From contig JAKCPI010000928.1 in assembly GCA_023213315.1 (NCBI GenBank), positions 124,001-188,000 on the forward strand: 64,000 nucleotides of DNA, in the 5' to 3' direction. The position numbers and the translations under genes were made by a program. Origin of the DNA: Euborellia annulipes. Taxonomy: Eukaryota; Arthropoda; Insecta; Dermaptera; Anisolabididae. This document shows positions 32,101 to 41,600 of this stretch, in pieces; position 1 is the first letter of the stretch, and each line of letters begins with the position of its first letter. Under the pieces are notes generated by a model. It saw only the letters and a list, made by a program, of their open reading frames with translations, made no database searches and had not been told where the DNA came from.

Positions 32101-32824
32101 AGCTCTTCTCTATTGCTTAGCAAACTCATACAAATCATCCGTAATAGTCTCCGACTCCCAAAGCGCTATCATGTCCATACAAAACTTCAGAATATCCAAG
32201 TCATACAACATACAAATAGGATACATAAACACCCTCTTAATCGAAGCCGACAGAAGAAACCTTAACATCGCCATAAGATGGACGAAGGGACATAGCTCAT
32301 CACAAGGCAATAGAATAGCGGACTTTTTGGCTAAAAGAGCAGCATTACATGGCACAGCCTTGGACTTATCAACACCATGGAGCGACGTATACGCTATAGT
32401 AAAAGCATACGTAAAAAACAGTTGGAACCGTTCATGGAAGCAATCTTCAGCAATAACTGGGTCAGCACTGGCAAAAATCAAACCAAATATCGGCCCACTC
32501 TGGTTCGCTCCGTACATAAATCTGCCCAGAGCAATAATAACAATAATAAATCGCATCAGAATCAATCACACTCGCACTCCGGCACATCTGGCAAGATTCA
32601 ACATTGTACCTTCATCAATATGCCAATGCACCATCAATCCAGCAACACCGTTCCACATTATTTGCCAATGCCCGCTATACGATTATTACCGTCAGATACA
32701 TTCAATAAAAATTAACCCGAACTTTCGAGACCCCACCTCATTTCAACACTTCTTGAAATCGCCGCAACCAGAAGACCTAGAAGAACTATACCACTTCATC
32801 ACAGCCTGCAAAATAACAATATGA
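29180..32824 (+). CDS. ORF2 polyprotein: AP endonuclease, reverse transcriptase, RNase H
   Basis: 1214 residues, no interruptions. An APE-type endonuclease occupies about 1-225, with QWNSRSI near the N terminus, E37 in AESWL, GDFNAHS (G134-H139 and following) and S209-D210-H211 in SDHFP. Reverse transcriptase covers about 410-700, with the PGIDNIP and SYRPIALSS motifs, first catalytic Asp D565 in DIDGAYDNV, GIPQGSTLSPLLF, and Y654-A-D-D657. RNase H covers about 928-1055 with D933, E968, D992 and D1048 all present. The C terminus carries a Cys/His cluster starting C1148-x-C1150 (CQCTINPATPFHIICQC), typical of I/R1-like ORF2. Predicted role: nick chromosomal DNA and reverse-transcribe the element RNA at the nick, in the nucleus. 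All catalytic residues appear intact. Start: ATG at 29180, the first in frame with the endonuclease motif. Confidence 0.96.
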   Translation: MNRTNILQWNSRSINSNKGSLEIALKELNIDIAVIAESWLRPDYNFKITGYNTVRTDRQDGKGGSLILIKNNISFSPLHNFNNQQVQITAIQIALPITNQLTIISCYCCPGYHMTTTEWKAIVDSYPPNYLLLGDFNAHSPEWGCYTQDNQGEILSAIAEDLNLTILNDGSPTRLAYNSDHPSIVDLTFSSAQIAPFFTWTILEDTLGSDHFPILITLDRPLYHNANDSFRPRYKIEEANWAIYQYALTQNLTYPPFLATPEEKYNFLVSTIIEAANRAIPQTREAKIRHPPIPWWNQQCKLAIEKRKGAHRLYKNNPILSNFLELKKQQASAKYIIKQAKRNSWIQYCSSINRNSKITDIWSKIKKVKGIYNPSTAAPPEEIFETFLDKLAPSWAPNEIPYRSGNKESNGIMDLPFSLEELGKVMYQTTKNTTPGIDNIPYPLLKYLPNIGQIFLLDIYNSIRDSEYIPTPWKTQLIIPILKPGKERQNANSYRPIALSSCLLKVYEKLIKLRLEYFLETYYQLPLLSFGFRPCASTMDNLALLISNIEESILTKKYTAAAVVDIDGAYDNVDLHILYNKLIALGVGSQTSKTIFNLLFGRQIYIRTNPLKTELSRTLYRGIPQGSTLSPLLFVCYTYDLAPFVSYNSKVLQYADDLIIYSASCELEEALANLDMSIIALLEYLSINSFTISASKCSACIFSTRRIPSWQSVLLGEIEFPLVNKIKYLGLTIDSKLTWKEHIRLLKIKCLKYINLMKTIAKFTWGADPMILLNFYRATIRACLDYGCFLFRSASKTNQLAINRIQFQAIRIAMGYMRSSPCNAMLVESNEMPLENRTQLLASKFLLKRRSRFYHPVIEAVSSLNNQYTQTRTHKAMPPLLVAYKHINTLNTKIEKASLPAMFHISPNLLKIQFDISIENPAQQTYDTVIYTDGSRTIVNVGCAFFDSTNSNSGLFKLPSSFSSFSAELIAIREALLYCLANSYKSSVIVSDSQSAIMSIQNFRISKSYNIQIGYINTLLIEADRRNLNIAIRWTKGHSSSQGNRIADFLAKRAALHGTALDLSTPWSDVYAIVKAYVKNSWNRSWKQSSAITGSALAKIKPNIGPLWFAPYINLPRAIITIINRIRINHTRTPAHLARFNIVPSSICQCTINPATPFHIICQCPLYDYYRQIHSIKINPNFRDPTSFQHFLKSPQPEDLEELYHFITACKITI

Positions 32825-33260
32825 AACCGCAAGAAAATTGGTACTTTGATCGTTCTGCTAACATGTTCTTCTAATGTTTATCTTCTACCATGTATTTACT
32901 AAAAATGTATCTTATAGACATTTATTTTCTATCATGTTTTTCTAAAATTTATTTTCTATTATGTTCTTTCCTAAAAGTTTTGTTTATATTCATTTATTGC
33001 TAGTATGTTTTTTCTAAAAGTGTTATTTGAAATGATTTAATTACTAGCATGTTTTTTTATATAATGTTTATTTGATACGATGTGGTTACTAAAAATGTAA
33101 GTTATAGACATGTATTTCCTATTATGTTTTTCTAAAATCTATTTTATATTATGTTTTTATGATTATATTACTTTTATATGCAATGTTTATAAAAAATTGT
33201 ATGGAGAAAAAAATCGGAGGGCTGAATGGCTTCGTGCTACAGCCGAGAAATAAAGAATTT
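32825..33260 (+). repeat. Retrotransposon 3' UTR with imperfect tandem repeats and tail motif
   Basis: From about 32840 to 33170, units containing CTATYATGTTTTTCTAAAA and ACTAAAAATGTA...ATAGACATGTATTT recur several times, with spacing of roughly 45-90 bp and longer. The last 50 bp (GGCTGAATGGCTTCGTGCTA, CAGCCGAGAAATAAAG) contain a GGCT...AGCC stem that resembles the tails of the SINEs in the window. Confidence 0.7.
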
Positions 33261-33289
33261 AAAAAAAAAAAAAAAAAAACTCAGATGTG

Positions 33290-33439
33290 TCAAACTCAAT
33301 TAATACACGGGCTATTTCGTGCAATGGTAAGATTCACTCGGGCCACATCACATTTACAAATTAAATGATTGTCCTGCTTTCTTTTGAGATAATCAGAGGC
33401 CAAAAAATATCTTCGAAGGCCGCAAGTTTGACACCCCTG
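33290..33439. mobile_element. hAT MITE, right part (split by the retrotransposon)
   Basis: Continues the element begun at 27097. It includes TCGGGCCACATCACATTT and the right terminus GCAAGTTTGACACCCCTG. The CAGGGGTGTCAAACT-type terminus is widespread among hAT-derived non-autonomous elements in animals (from memory). The original element was about 160 bp. Confidence 0.7.
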
Positions 33440-33474
33440 ATCTACCTAGTTTTTTTTTTTTAATTATTGAATTC

Positions 33475-33545
33475 AAAATCTTTTTCGGCATCTAAGGCCT
33501 CTCTATTTATTTAAATTGTTTGGTAGCCAATTCAACTCTACCTAG
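33475..33545 (-). repeat. SINE tail and body fragment, reverse
   Basis: TTTTTCGGCATCTAAGGCC is the inverted tail, then a TTTATTTAAATTGTTTGGTA GCCAATT-type body. Confidence 0.45.
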
Positions 33546-33627
33546 TTAAATATCCATGTTAGATTTCTAAAAATAATTTCAAACATGAAAAAGTCAAGGA
33601 AGGTCAATTAATTTTTTACTTAGCTAT

Positions 33628-33745
33628 ATTTTTTCTCATTCACACTCATATTCACAGTCTTTTCGGCAACTCAGGCCATATAACTTGGGGGTCCGAACCC
33701 GCGACCCTTGATATACAAGGCAGCCCCGCACCAAGCCCGAGGGCG
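33628..33745 (-). repeat. SINE-1, reverse, internally deleted
   Basis: Minus-strand head CCCTCGGGCTTGGTGCGGGG, an altered A box, B box GGGTTCGGACC, then a direct jump to the tail TATGGCCTGAGTTGCCG AAAAGACTGTGAATATGAG. Confidence 0.7.
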
Positions 33746-35740
33746 GTTTAGCTATAAGTAAAAGATTAAAAAATGAATTTTCATATAACCAGGCAATTTT
33801 TTGCCATTTAATATATTTCATATTTATCGATTGAAAATATTAAAAATTGTTTTCCGATCATTATTATTATAATTCAATGTAAGCGTCATACGGTGCAAAG
33901 GCTATACATTAAATAACTTTTATAAAAAAAAACCCATACTCTTTGCTGAACGATATAATTCACTAGTGTGTAGTCCAAAAAAACGGAGGAGAAAAAAAAA
34001 CGCTTTGGAGCATGTTTTCGATTATGGGAAATTGGAGTTTGTTCTAGTGAGCTGCAAGATGTCGCAGGCAGTAAAAATCTCAGACTCTTTAAAAAAAAAA
34101 ATCTGTCCCGAACGATGTTAGCAGCGATTGGTGACTCGTGTCGGAGTTAACAACGAACTTGAAAGAGGGAACGAGAGAGAGATGTTTGTGAAACGACACC
34201 TTCACCCTTTTTTTTTTTTTTTCTTTTAGCCAAATCATCGTTTTCCTTCAAATTTTGAGTATCTATTTATTTGCGTTTCGTGTTTCTCTCTCCCTTTCTC
34301 CTAACATTCTTTTCAACATTCTTAAATAACACATACACACTCTTTTTTATGCTAATAAAAATATTTTCAATACAAAATAAGTAAGATATTTGAAAAAGAA
34401 AGTAGAATTTCAATGGGAATAAAAAAAAAATCAAATATAAATATGCTTTAAGACTCTGGACACGTTTTGACAATTTTCTGAATGATTTCTTCTGCTACGT
34501 TTGTGGGCGTGAAATGGATTCTTGCGGTTCAAGTATAAAAATATTTCACGATTTTATAGAAGGAGAAAAGCATCGATGTTATAAGAAAATAAAATGTAGC
34601 AATTGGGCTATAACTAAAACCGTATATTTTAGTTTGTTTAAAGGTGGCAGGAGTGATAAAATCTTTAAAAAATGATCATTTTTATGGAAAAATATTGTTT
34701 TTACCAAAATTTTGACTAATTATTTAAATACATAATCTGATAAATTAGAAGATCGGGAAAAGCAGCTGGTAATAATAAAAAAACGTTATATAATCCCAAA
34801 ACGATGTTATTTTTTTTTATTATTACAAATTATTTACAATTGACAAGTGATAAATTAAAATTTAACAATCAAATTTTTACTCTTAACGAATAATTATGAT
34901 ATCGGAAACGCTTAGATTATTTCGCCTGCTTTTATTTATATTCATAGTGGGGAAAGACCGAAATTCAAACAATTTGAGAAAAAGGCGTTTGAAAGTTTTA
35001 TAAAGCTTTTGAATATAAAAAAATTTGGTGGTGATAGCTTCAAGTTTGTCTGCTGTTGTCACTCAAACACAAAACCTGGCTTTCTCGCGTTAATAACATC
35101 CAAGATTATAGGACAATTTTGTTGAAACTTGCAATTTAGATAGAGTTTATAAACCCTTGAATTAAAAAAAAAAAAATTTGATGGTGGGCCAAGCGTTTGT
35201 CTGCTTTTGACACACAAGCCCATTCTGAAAACTTCAATAGCCTGACATGTGAAAGGAATAAATTTTACCGTACGCTAACGCCATCCCCTATCTTGACGGT
35301 GATTTGGGCAACTAATAAATAATTCCCTCCTAACTTGCATTAAGATTTTTATTTTTTATAATAAAAGTAGGAATAAAGAATAAATAGAACATACAGATTA
35401 AAAGAGGAATTATCGAGTATATAACACACACAGTAAAAACACAAACACAAATAATAAAATTCGCGAATCGCGTTTTGTTAGAAACAAGCATCGAGACGTT
35501 TGAGCTCAAAACGTCACTTAATGATCTCGTAAAGATGATAAATAATGATAAAAAATTTTTAAACTAAAATTATTTATTTAAATTAATTAAATCAATTCGT
35601 AGAGTAATGACATTGTTTTTTTTTTTTTAATAAAAATCTAGAGGTGAATGACCTTTTCATTAAAACTAGGCCAAGTTCAAATTGTATTAGGTAATAAAAA
35701 AATAAAATTTAGTCTCTTTCATTTTATTTATGACTTTGTG
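33746..35740. other. AT-rich spacer with unique islands
   Basis: The island at about 34010-34200 (GAGCTGCAAGATGTCGCAGG, GTTAGCAGCGATTGGTGAC, GTGTCGGAGTTAACAACG) is higher-GC and unique. Two imperfect copies of a segment containing GTTTGTCTGCTKTTGWCAC lie at about 34985-35060 and 35140-35215. No gene was recognised. Confidence 0.4.
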
Positions 35741-35845
35741 ACGGGCTTGGTGTAGTGGGTAGAGTGCCTACCTCCTATACCAAACGTCGCGGGTTCCGAC
35801 CCCAGGCAGTCCGATGATTTTATTTAAGCATTAGAATAAAAATGT
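35741..35845 (+). repeat. SINE-1 5' part with Pol III boxes
   Basis: GGGCTTGGTGTAGTGGGTAG contains an A box, and GCGGGTTCCGACCCC a B box with one inserted base. The spacing is tRNA-like. After GGCAGTCCGATGATTTTATT the match fades, so it is 3' truncated. It is not a tRNA gene: no acceptor stem forms. Confidence 0.7.
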
Positions 35846-36626
35846 CAAAGGAACTTAATAAATTTAAAAAAAAAATATACGATACTTTATAACCAGCCAG
35901 GCAGGGTCTTTTGTAAAGAAAAAAACCATCTCAAGAAGAAAAAATAAATCCCACCTAATCAATAATCAATAAAAAGATTAATTAAAATATATTTCCATTA
36001 TTAAAATAATTTATTTATTTGTTTAATTAAATGATTTTTTTTTTATGGAGATAAAAAAAACTGATTCTATTTTTATTTTTTTATTGCTTTCTTTAATTGC
36101 TTCTCAGAAAAAAATAATGTCAGTCATTGTTTGAAATCAGGTTTTTAGACGATGGACAGAAACTAGCATCTTTGAGTGATTATCTCCATCTCACTTGCAC
36201 TCATTATCTTCTCTCTCTTCTCTTTTTACTCGATGAATAAATCATATTAAATCCATTGCATTAGAGAACTATCTTTAGATATGAATCTCGTTCATTTGAA
36301 ATGACTAGTACTAATAGAGATAATGTATTAGCCTTGAATAAGATATGATTTTTTGCTGACTCATCCTCGAAATTTGTTCTTTTTTTATATCTTTACGCAC
36401 ATCACTGAACTTTCTTTTATTTTTATGAGATTTTGGTGTGTGTTTTTTTGAATATGCTGAATTAATACGAAAGGCTTAAGATCAGCCCTATATCTCAAAG
36501 GGTTAATGATTTATTTTGAATTTTTTTTAAAGTATATAACGAATTGTGGCTGATATATAAATTAGATTAATGACATGAAGAGGATGCAGCCAATAATAAA
36601 TAAATTTAATTTTGATAGATAGGCCT
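35846..36626. other. AT-rich spacer, no feature seen
   Basis: No reading frame or recognised repeat. Confidence 0.5.
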
Positions 36627-36794
36627 CACAATCGTTGCGGTTAAACGGCGAAAGCTCGGGATTGGTGGCCCGGGGCAATCAGCGTGTGGAACGCCTCCCC
36701 GATAGCCATCGATACTATTTTCATCAAATAAATAAATTTATCACCCCTAAATGGCCTCTGTAGCCGAAAAGGGTTTTGTTAAAAAAAAAAAAAA
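36627..36794 (+). mobile_element. SINE-2, second copy, with target duplication
   Basis: Bracketed by ATAGGCCT (36619-36626) and ATAGGTCT (36795-36802), 7 of 8 identical. It shares with 24961-25121 the head GGCGAAAGCTC, GGATTGGTGGCCC and GGCAATCAGCGTGTGG and the tail AAATGGCCTCTGTAGCCG plus AAAAGGG. It ends in an A-run. Confidence 0.85.
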
Positions 36795-36802
36795 ATAGGT
36801 CT

Positions 36803-37917
36803 AATTTTTTATATAATTTTTTTGGAACTCTCTTTGTCTTTTAAAATAAATTGACCATTGTCTCATCAAATGAAATTTAATGAAGTTTTCAAATTTCTTC
36901 AAATTGGAACCTAAAACGGTTAATTACGAATTTTTAAAATTTTGACATAATTTAAATTTTTTTTTTTCGGGGCTGTATAAGCCTTTATCAGCTATCTTAT
37001 AATATAGAAATTATTTCTAATCAATTATTTTATTCAATTCTGAGACGAGGTTTTTACCTTTCTTTTAACTGCCACATAAGTTTGACCTGAAAAAATTAAA
37101 CATATACAATATTTTAAAAAATTAAAGATTTTTTAAATTAACCAACACAGCTAAATTCTCTGCCAGAGAACTGTGGAAATTAAAATAAAGGAAACTATTT
37201 CTTATGAGTAAAATTAATTAGCCCCCCTCCCCCCCCCCCAATGAACCCCGGATCTGCATCTCGTATATTTCTACAAATGAATTTAAAAAAAAATTCAATT
37301 ATTCAATTTACCCCTTCGCTAGATTGAAAAAAATTTATTAAAAAAATAAATATCAATCAAAAAAAAAAAAAAGCTACAATGTCTATAAATAAAGGTAAAA
37401 ATAAATTGGGAAGGAAATTTATTTTAATTACATCGGCCAATAAATTACCAAATAGAAAGAGAGGAGTAGAGTGGTGGCAATACGAATCGAAACACCTGCA
37501 AAAATAATCCCCCCCCCCATTCTTCTGTGTTTTGCGCTCCTCTATACATATGTTATACTCCCTCACAAATCCTCTCAGTTTAAATTGCCTTTTATTCCTT
37601 TATATTGTGTGAATACTTATTCGCAGAAAAGAAAATGGATTTAAAAATCCTTTAAACAAATATTGTTACCGATAAATTTAGAAGCTTTGTATAAAATGGC
37701 TTTGAGCTTTTCACATGAGGGTGGAACCGATGGGATTCTTTTCTTTAAATAAAGGCAAACAGCCAAAATCGATGCTTCTTTGGCAATAGAGCAACTAATT
37801 AATGACGATTCTCTGACCTCAACTAAAATAATAAATTAGATTGTAAGACTTTTAAAATACTTATGTTACTTGGCTAGAAGTGTATAAACACACCCACATA
37901 CACATTTTTTTCTAAAG
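36803..37917. other. AT-rich spacer with C-runs
   Basis: C homopolymers near 37230 and 37510. Frames such as 37357-37566 (minus) are composition-driven. No gene or repeat recognised. Confidence 0.45.
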
Positions 37918-38335
37918 GCGGCTATACAACTAACTGCAAACTTGACAAGCATGCATGTGCAATCTTTTTGTATCAGCATGCACAAGCACCCACACGGCAC
38001 AAGTCATGCTTGTGTTTATGCCGAAAATTAACCTAAAAATGTCAAATTCGGAAGGTTATTTATTCGAAAATAACAAGAAATAACTCACTTGCTTTTAATA
38101 GAGACGTAATAAATTGAAATTTTAAATGAATTAAGAAATATTAAATATTGATATATATCAATTGTCAAGACGTTTATAAAATGGCGGAGAGTTTTGCTTG
38201 GGCAAATATACTTGTGCATGATTAAAATTCAATCAAGAATCAAGCGGCTTGCGCAAAATTCTCCTACAGACGCTACAGTTTGCTTGTACAAAAAGTTTGC
38301 ACGTGCATGCTTTTCAAGTTTGCAGTTACGAGCGT
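37918..38335. mobile_element. MITE with about 50-bp inverted repeats
   Basis: Left arm AACTGCAAACTTGACAAGC, ATGCATGTGCAATCTTTTTG and right arm CAAAAAGTTTGCACGTGCAT, GCTTTTCAAGTTTGCAGTTA are inverted copies. The interior repeats CATGC/GCTTGTG words. It is 418 bp and non-coding. Target duplication not identified. Confidence 0.7.
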
Positions 38336-39240
38336 AGGTCCCTTAAATTCCCACTGAGTCATATAATTCCTGAGGATGGGTTAATAGCCCTAAATATATC
38401 GCGTTATAAATTCAAAAAAAAATTCTTTCCCTTTATAACCTAGTGAAACCTCACATATATTAATATTTTTACTTGCCTTAAATTCCTTTTTTAGAAGTTA
38501 GAAATATTTTAAATTTCATCTCAAAAGAAATCAAAGACACATCTTTTTTATTTGTTGATTGTTTTTGTACATAGTTTTACATATCCCCCTCCACCAGCCC
38601 CCCTCCTCTTCCTCCTTTACTTTTCCGGATCTCATTCTCTCCAGCCTCCCTATCACCCGTTCAATAAGCTCATCTGCGTTGGATGCGATTTGATTTTTTT
38701 TTTTTTTTTTTTCTTTTGAAAAACTTTTTTTATCTGTTTCCAGATTTATAGATTTTGTTTGAAAAGTCTATATGGCTTATCGTGACTCGAGTGAAGTGAG
38801 TAATCTACTTGAGGCTTTTCTCAAGCACATTATCCCTGGGTTCGAAATGATCCTTTTCTTTTTTTTTCCTTCGAGGTGTTTTAGAAAAGAATGTAATTCT
38901 AATTATGATATTCGGAAAGCAATCGTCATCAAATTTAATATCTCTGTCAATGTTATAAAAAGTTTCTTTTTTTTATCTATTTCATTTAGAATGATAAAAT
39001 TTTATAGTAAAAGTAAAAAAAAAAATCTATGTTTAGAAATTAAATATGTCCTAATCTCATCGAGCACGTTTTGATTTTTTTTTTTTTTTTTTTTTTCAAA
39101 ATTAACAATAGTCTCTCTAATGGAAATCAATTTTCAAATATAAAAGCTCCCATCGCCACTAAATTGAATTCATTAATTAATTATATGGAGTGGCTTTATA
39201 TTCATTTTGGGTAAAATTTAAATTTATTCTACTACATTTG
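38336..39240. other. AT-rich spacer with a pyrimidine-rich tract
   Basis: The CT-rich stretch 38585-38690 (CCCCCTCCACCAGCCCCCCT, ATCACCCGTTCAATAAGC) and T-runs at 38695-38713 and 39075-39095. The frame at 38772-39074 has no domain. Confidence 0.4.
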
Positions 39241-39264
39241 TTTTTATAATACACAATTGTATGA

Positions 39265-39274
39265 CTGACCGCAG

Positions 39275-39305
<31 letters not shown>

Positions 39306-39405
39306 AACAGACCATTTGCGAGACCTACTTTTTTAAACTCGGAGAACCTCAAAATGTGCATTTCCAACAAAATCTCCACATCGAATTTTTGACACAATAC
39401 TACAG
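39265..39405 (-). repeat. Divergent family A 5' fragment, reverse
   Basis: An (AC)n microsatellite (39275-39302), then CAAACAGACCATTTGCGAGA, CCTCAAAATGTG and CACATCGAATTTTTGACA, corresponds to the CAGACCATGTCGCGAAAACC...GACATCGAATTTTTGACAT block of other copies. It is more diverged than most. Confidence 0.65.
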
Positions 39406-39517
39406 GTTAGAAAATTCCCATTCACGATAAAATAAAGATTAGAAAATGATCAGATCTGTTCAAATAATTTTCATTGAATACACCCTCTATTTCTTGATTT
39501 ATTAACTGTTTTCGAAG

Positions 39518-39600
39518 TCCTTGGGCATAGCATAATGGCAGGGTATCCTCCTCTTGTGCTAAGGGCCAAGGGTTCGCTTACCGTTTATCCCAGTTCTATT
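39518..39600 (+). repeat. tRNA-like SINE head
   Basis: TTGGGCATAGCATAATGGCA resembles an A box region and AAGGGTTCGCTTACC a degraded B box, 35-40 bp apart. The following sequence does not form a tRNA acceptor stem. Confidence 0.4.
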
Positions 39601-39779
39601 TTGAAGACACCAAATATTTTGATACGTCCTTTTACCATTGATTTGCACTCAATTTTCCATTTTCTTAAGACGTGTTAAAGCCATAGGCAATTAGTACGAT
39701 AAATATCTTCTAAATAACCTTGGAATATTTTCTACCTTACGCTTATTTGAGAATTGTTCGATATTTTGAGACTATGATA

Positions 39780-39940
39780 CTTTCTTATAGAGTTTTTTAA
39801 AAAAATATTTGAAGAAAATTTTTTTTCTTTTTTTTTTTAAAAGGAATTAAAAAAAATTTTTTTTTTTTTCAAAAAGGAAATTTTTTTTATAAAATTTTTT
39901 TTTTTTGTTTGGTTTTTTTTTTTTTTTGTGGGTTAAGGTT
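39780..39940. repeat. Extreme A/T homopolymer block
   Basis: Alternating A-runs and T-runs of 6-15 bases with little other sequence. The order of runs looks like compounded slippage, and may include assembly or sequencing error. Confidence 0.6.
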
Positions 39941-41344
39941 AAAAATTATAAATTTTTTAATATTGTTACTGTTACTTGACTTTGTCTCGAACTTATTCAT
40001 ATCTCACACACAATTCATACCAATTTCTAATGTACTTTAGTAGCCTATATACTTTTCTATAACTCTAGTCTAACGATGTCATAACAAGGAAATCGATGGC
40101 TAAAAAATTATAAAATAATAACAATTTTATAATAAATTACCTCTTTTGGTTACTGGTCATTCTTATTCTCTTTTTTTAATGGCTTATTTTTTATTTAATA
40201 ACTTCGTCCTGGGTGTTCTGGAACAATTAATCGAAAAATAATCAGGTCATTTGAGTTGTCTACTTCCCAGCATGGTAATGATTAAAAGCAAATTTTTTAA
40301 GCTTCACGTTAAACGAGCTGACATCTGGCCATTATTCCTTCAGAAATCCATAAATGATTTATCACAAATTTCGTATTTCATTTGAATATTTCTTATAAAG
40401 CCCAATCTATTTAGTTTTTTCATAATAATAAATTGATTTCTGACAACCTATTCAAGATTAGATCTGAAATTATTGAATTTATTTATAATAAGATAGTTTA
40501 TTAAAATATGTTCTTTTTCTGTCTTTTCAAAAGTATTTTTGGCTTCTATTCATATATATATCTTCATCAATCGTTCAATTTATTCATTCTTATTTTTTCT
40601 TTTTCTAAGATTAATATGTTGTTCTCAGATAGTGTCATTAGAATTCTTATGCTGCTTTGATATTTTAAATTCTTATCTAAGAGAAAATTTATCATACAAA
40701 GAATAAGAAAAGGCTTAGATATAAAACACAAAATATCATTTATTTCGTTTCTCTACAATTGATTGTTTTTTTGTTTTTTTTTTAAGATTTCTTACCTTAA
40801 AATATACAGATATTCTTTAAACGGGGTGTGGAGCTCCTTTTATATCTGTAAAATCATCGCCCTCCGGAGTCAGTTACTTGTCCAGTTAGAGACCAGTTAG
40901 TGCTCGTCCATTTGAGGACTAAGCAGTTTGACTATTTCAAAAGGTTTTTTGGATTCTATTTATTCAATATCTATGGAAATATCCCGAAAATAAGGTTTTC
41001 TTTATCCACTGAATACTGGTATAAGAGAATACGTTTTGCAGTAACTGGAGTTTGGGTGCATAGACATGGTAACTAAATACATGAATCTATACATTTTATT
41101 AGATGACTGGTCATATAGCTGCGCAAATTCTATTTGCCTATATTATTTGATTTCTTTTCATTTAGTTAGTATCACCTCTATTCCTACTGTAGGAGTTGTT
41201 CTCATAGCTCCTCTACTGTCTCCAATAGTGGCTGAGTTTGGTTTTCTATAGAGTTGTTAATTCGAGTTTTTCTGAATTCATTTCATTTGAATGTAATTAA
41301 TATTTATAGTTTTAAACAACGTGATTATCTCAATACATAAAGTG
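39941..41344. other. AT-rich spacer, no gene recognised
   Basis: A slightly more complex stretch at 40820-40960 (CGGGGTGTGGAGCTCC, CATCGCCCTCCGGAGTCAG) is unique. The 61-codon frame at 41066-41251 has hydrophobic stretches but no recognised family. Confidence 0.4.
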
Positions 41345-41600
41345 TTGGGCCCTGTTACGCATTAGTGTGTTAAGCGCCAGGTACCGAGATTTGAGAAAAT
41401 TAACATTAAAGTTTTTTGTTTTGATTAGATTATATATAATTTTTATTGTCAATTGTGCAAGTAACATTAAATAACTAAATTTTTTTAGGCCATGTTTCAT
41501 AATAAAATACTTTAAATTATAGCATTTGAAACAATATTCCGTGCTTAACTCAATTTTTAATTTTTTGGAGCTTGACACACTAATGCCTAACAGGGTCCAA
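41345..41600. mobile_element. MITE with about 30-bp inverted repeats
   Basis: TTGGGCCCTGTTACGCATTA plus GTGTGTTAAGC at the left is mirrored by GCTTGACACACTAATGCC plus TAACAGGGTCCAA at the right with few mismatches. The AT-rich interior carries no domain. No clear target duplication. Confidence 0.75.

Larger units (their letters stand above)
27105..33279 (+). mobile_element. Full-length I-type non-LTR retrotransposon
   Basis: A 6.2-kb unit with a 240-bp 5' UTR, intact ORF1 and ORF2, a 3' UTR with imperfect tandem repeats, AATAAA at 33249-33254 and a terminal A-run (33261-33279). The target duplication CTCAGATGTG is exact at 27095-27104 and 33280-33289, and can be read as AACTCAGATGTG if two tail A's are counted. 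RNase H plus three ORF1 zinc knuckles place it in the broad I group (I, Nimb, LOA-like) rather than Jockey or CR1. Intact frames and an exact duplication point to a recent, possibly still active copy. Confidence 0.95.

Noticed and set aside
29831..32565. Several minus-strand frames of 60-151 codons inside ORF2, and a plus-strand frame at 32377-32715
   Set aside because: They are shadows of the intact ORF2 frame, with no domain of their own.
35741..35820. Possible tRNA gene
   Set aside because: A and B boxes are present, but no acceptor or anticodon stem forms and the same unit recurs as a SINE at several places.
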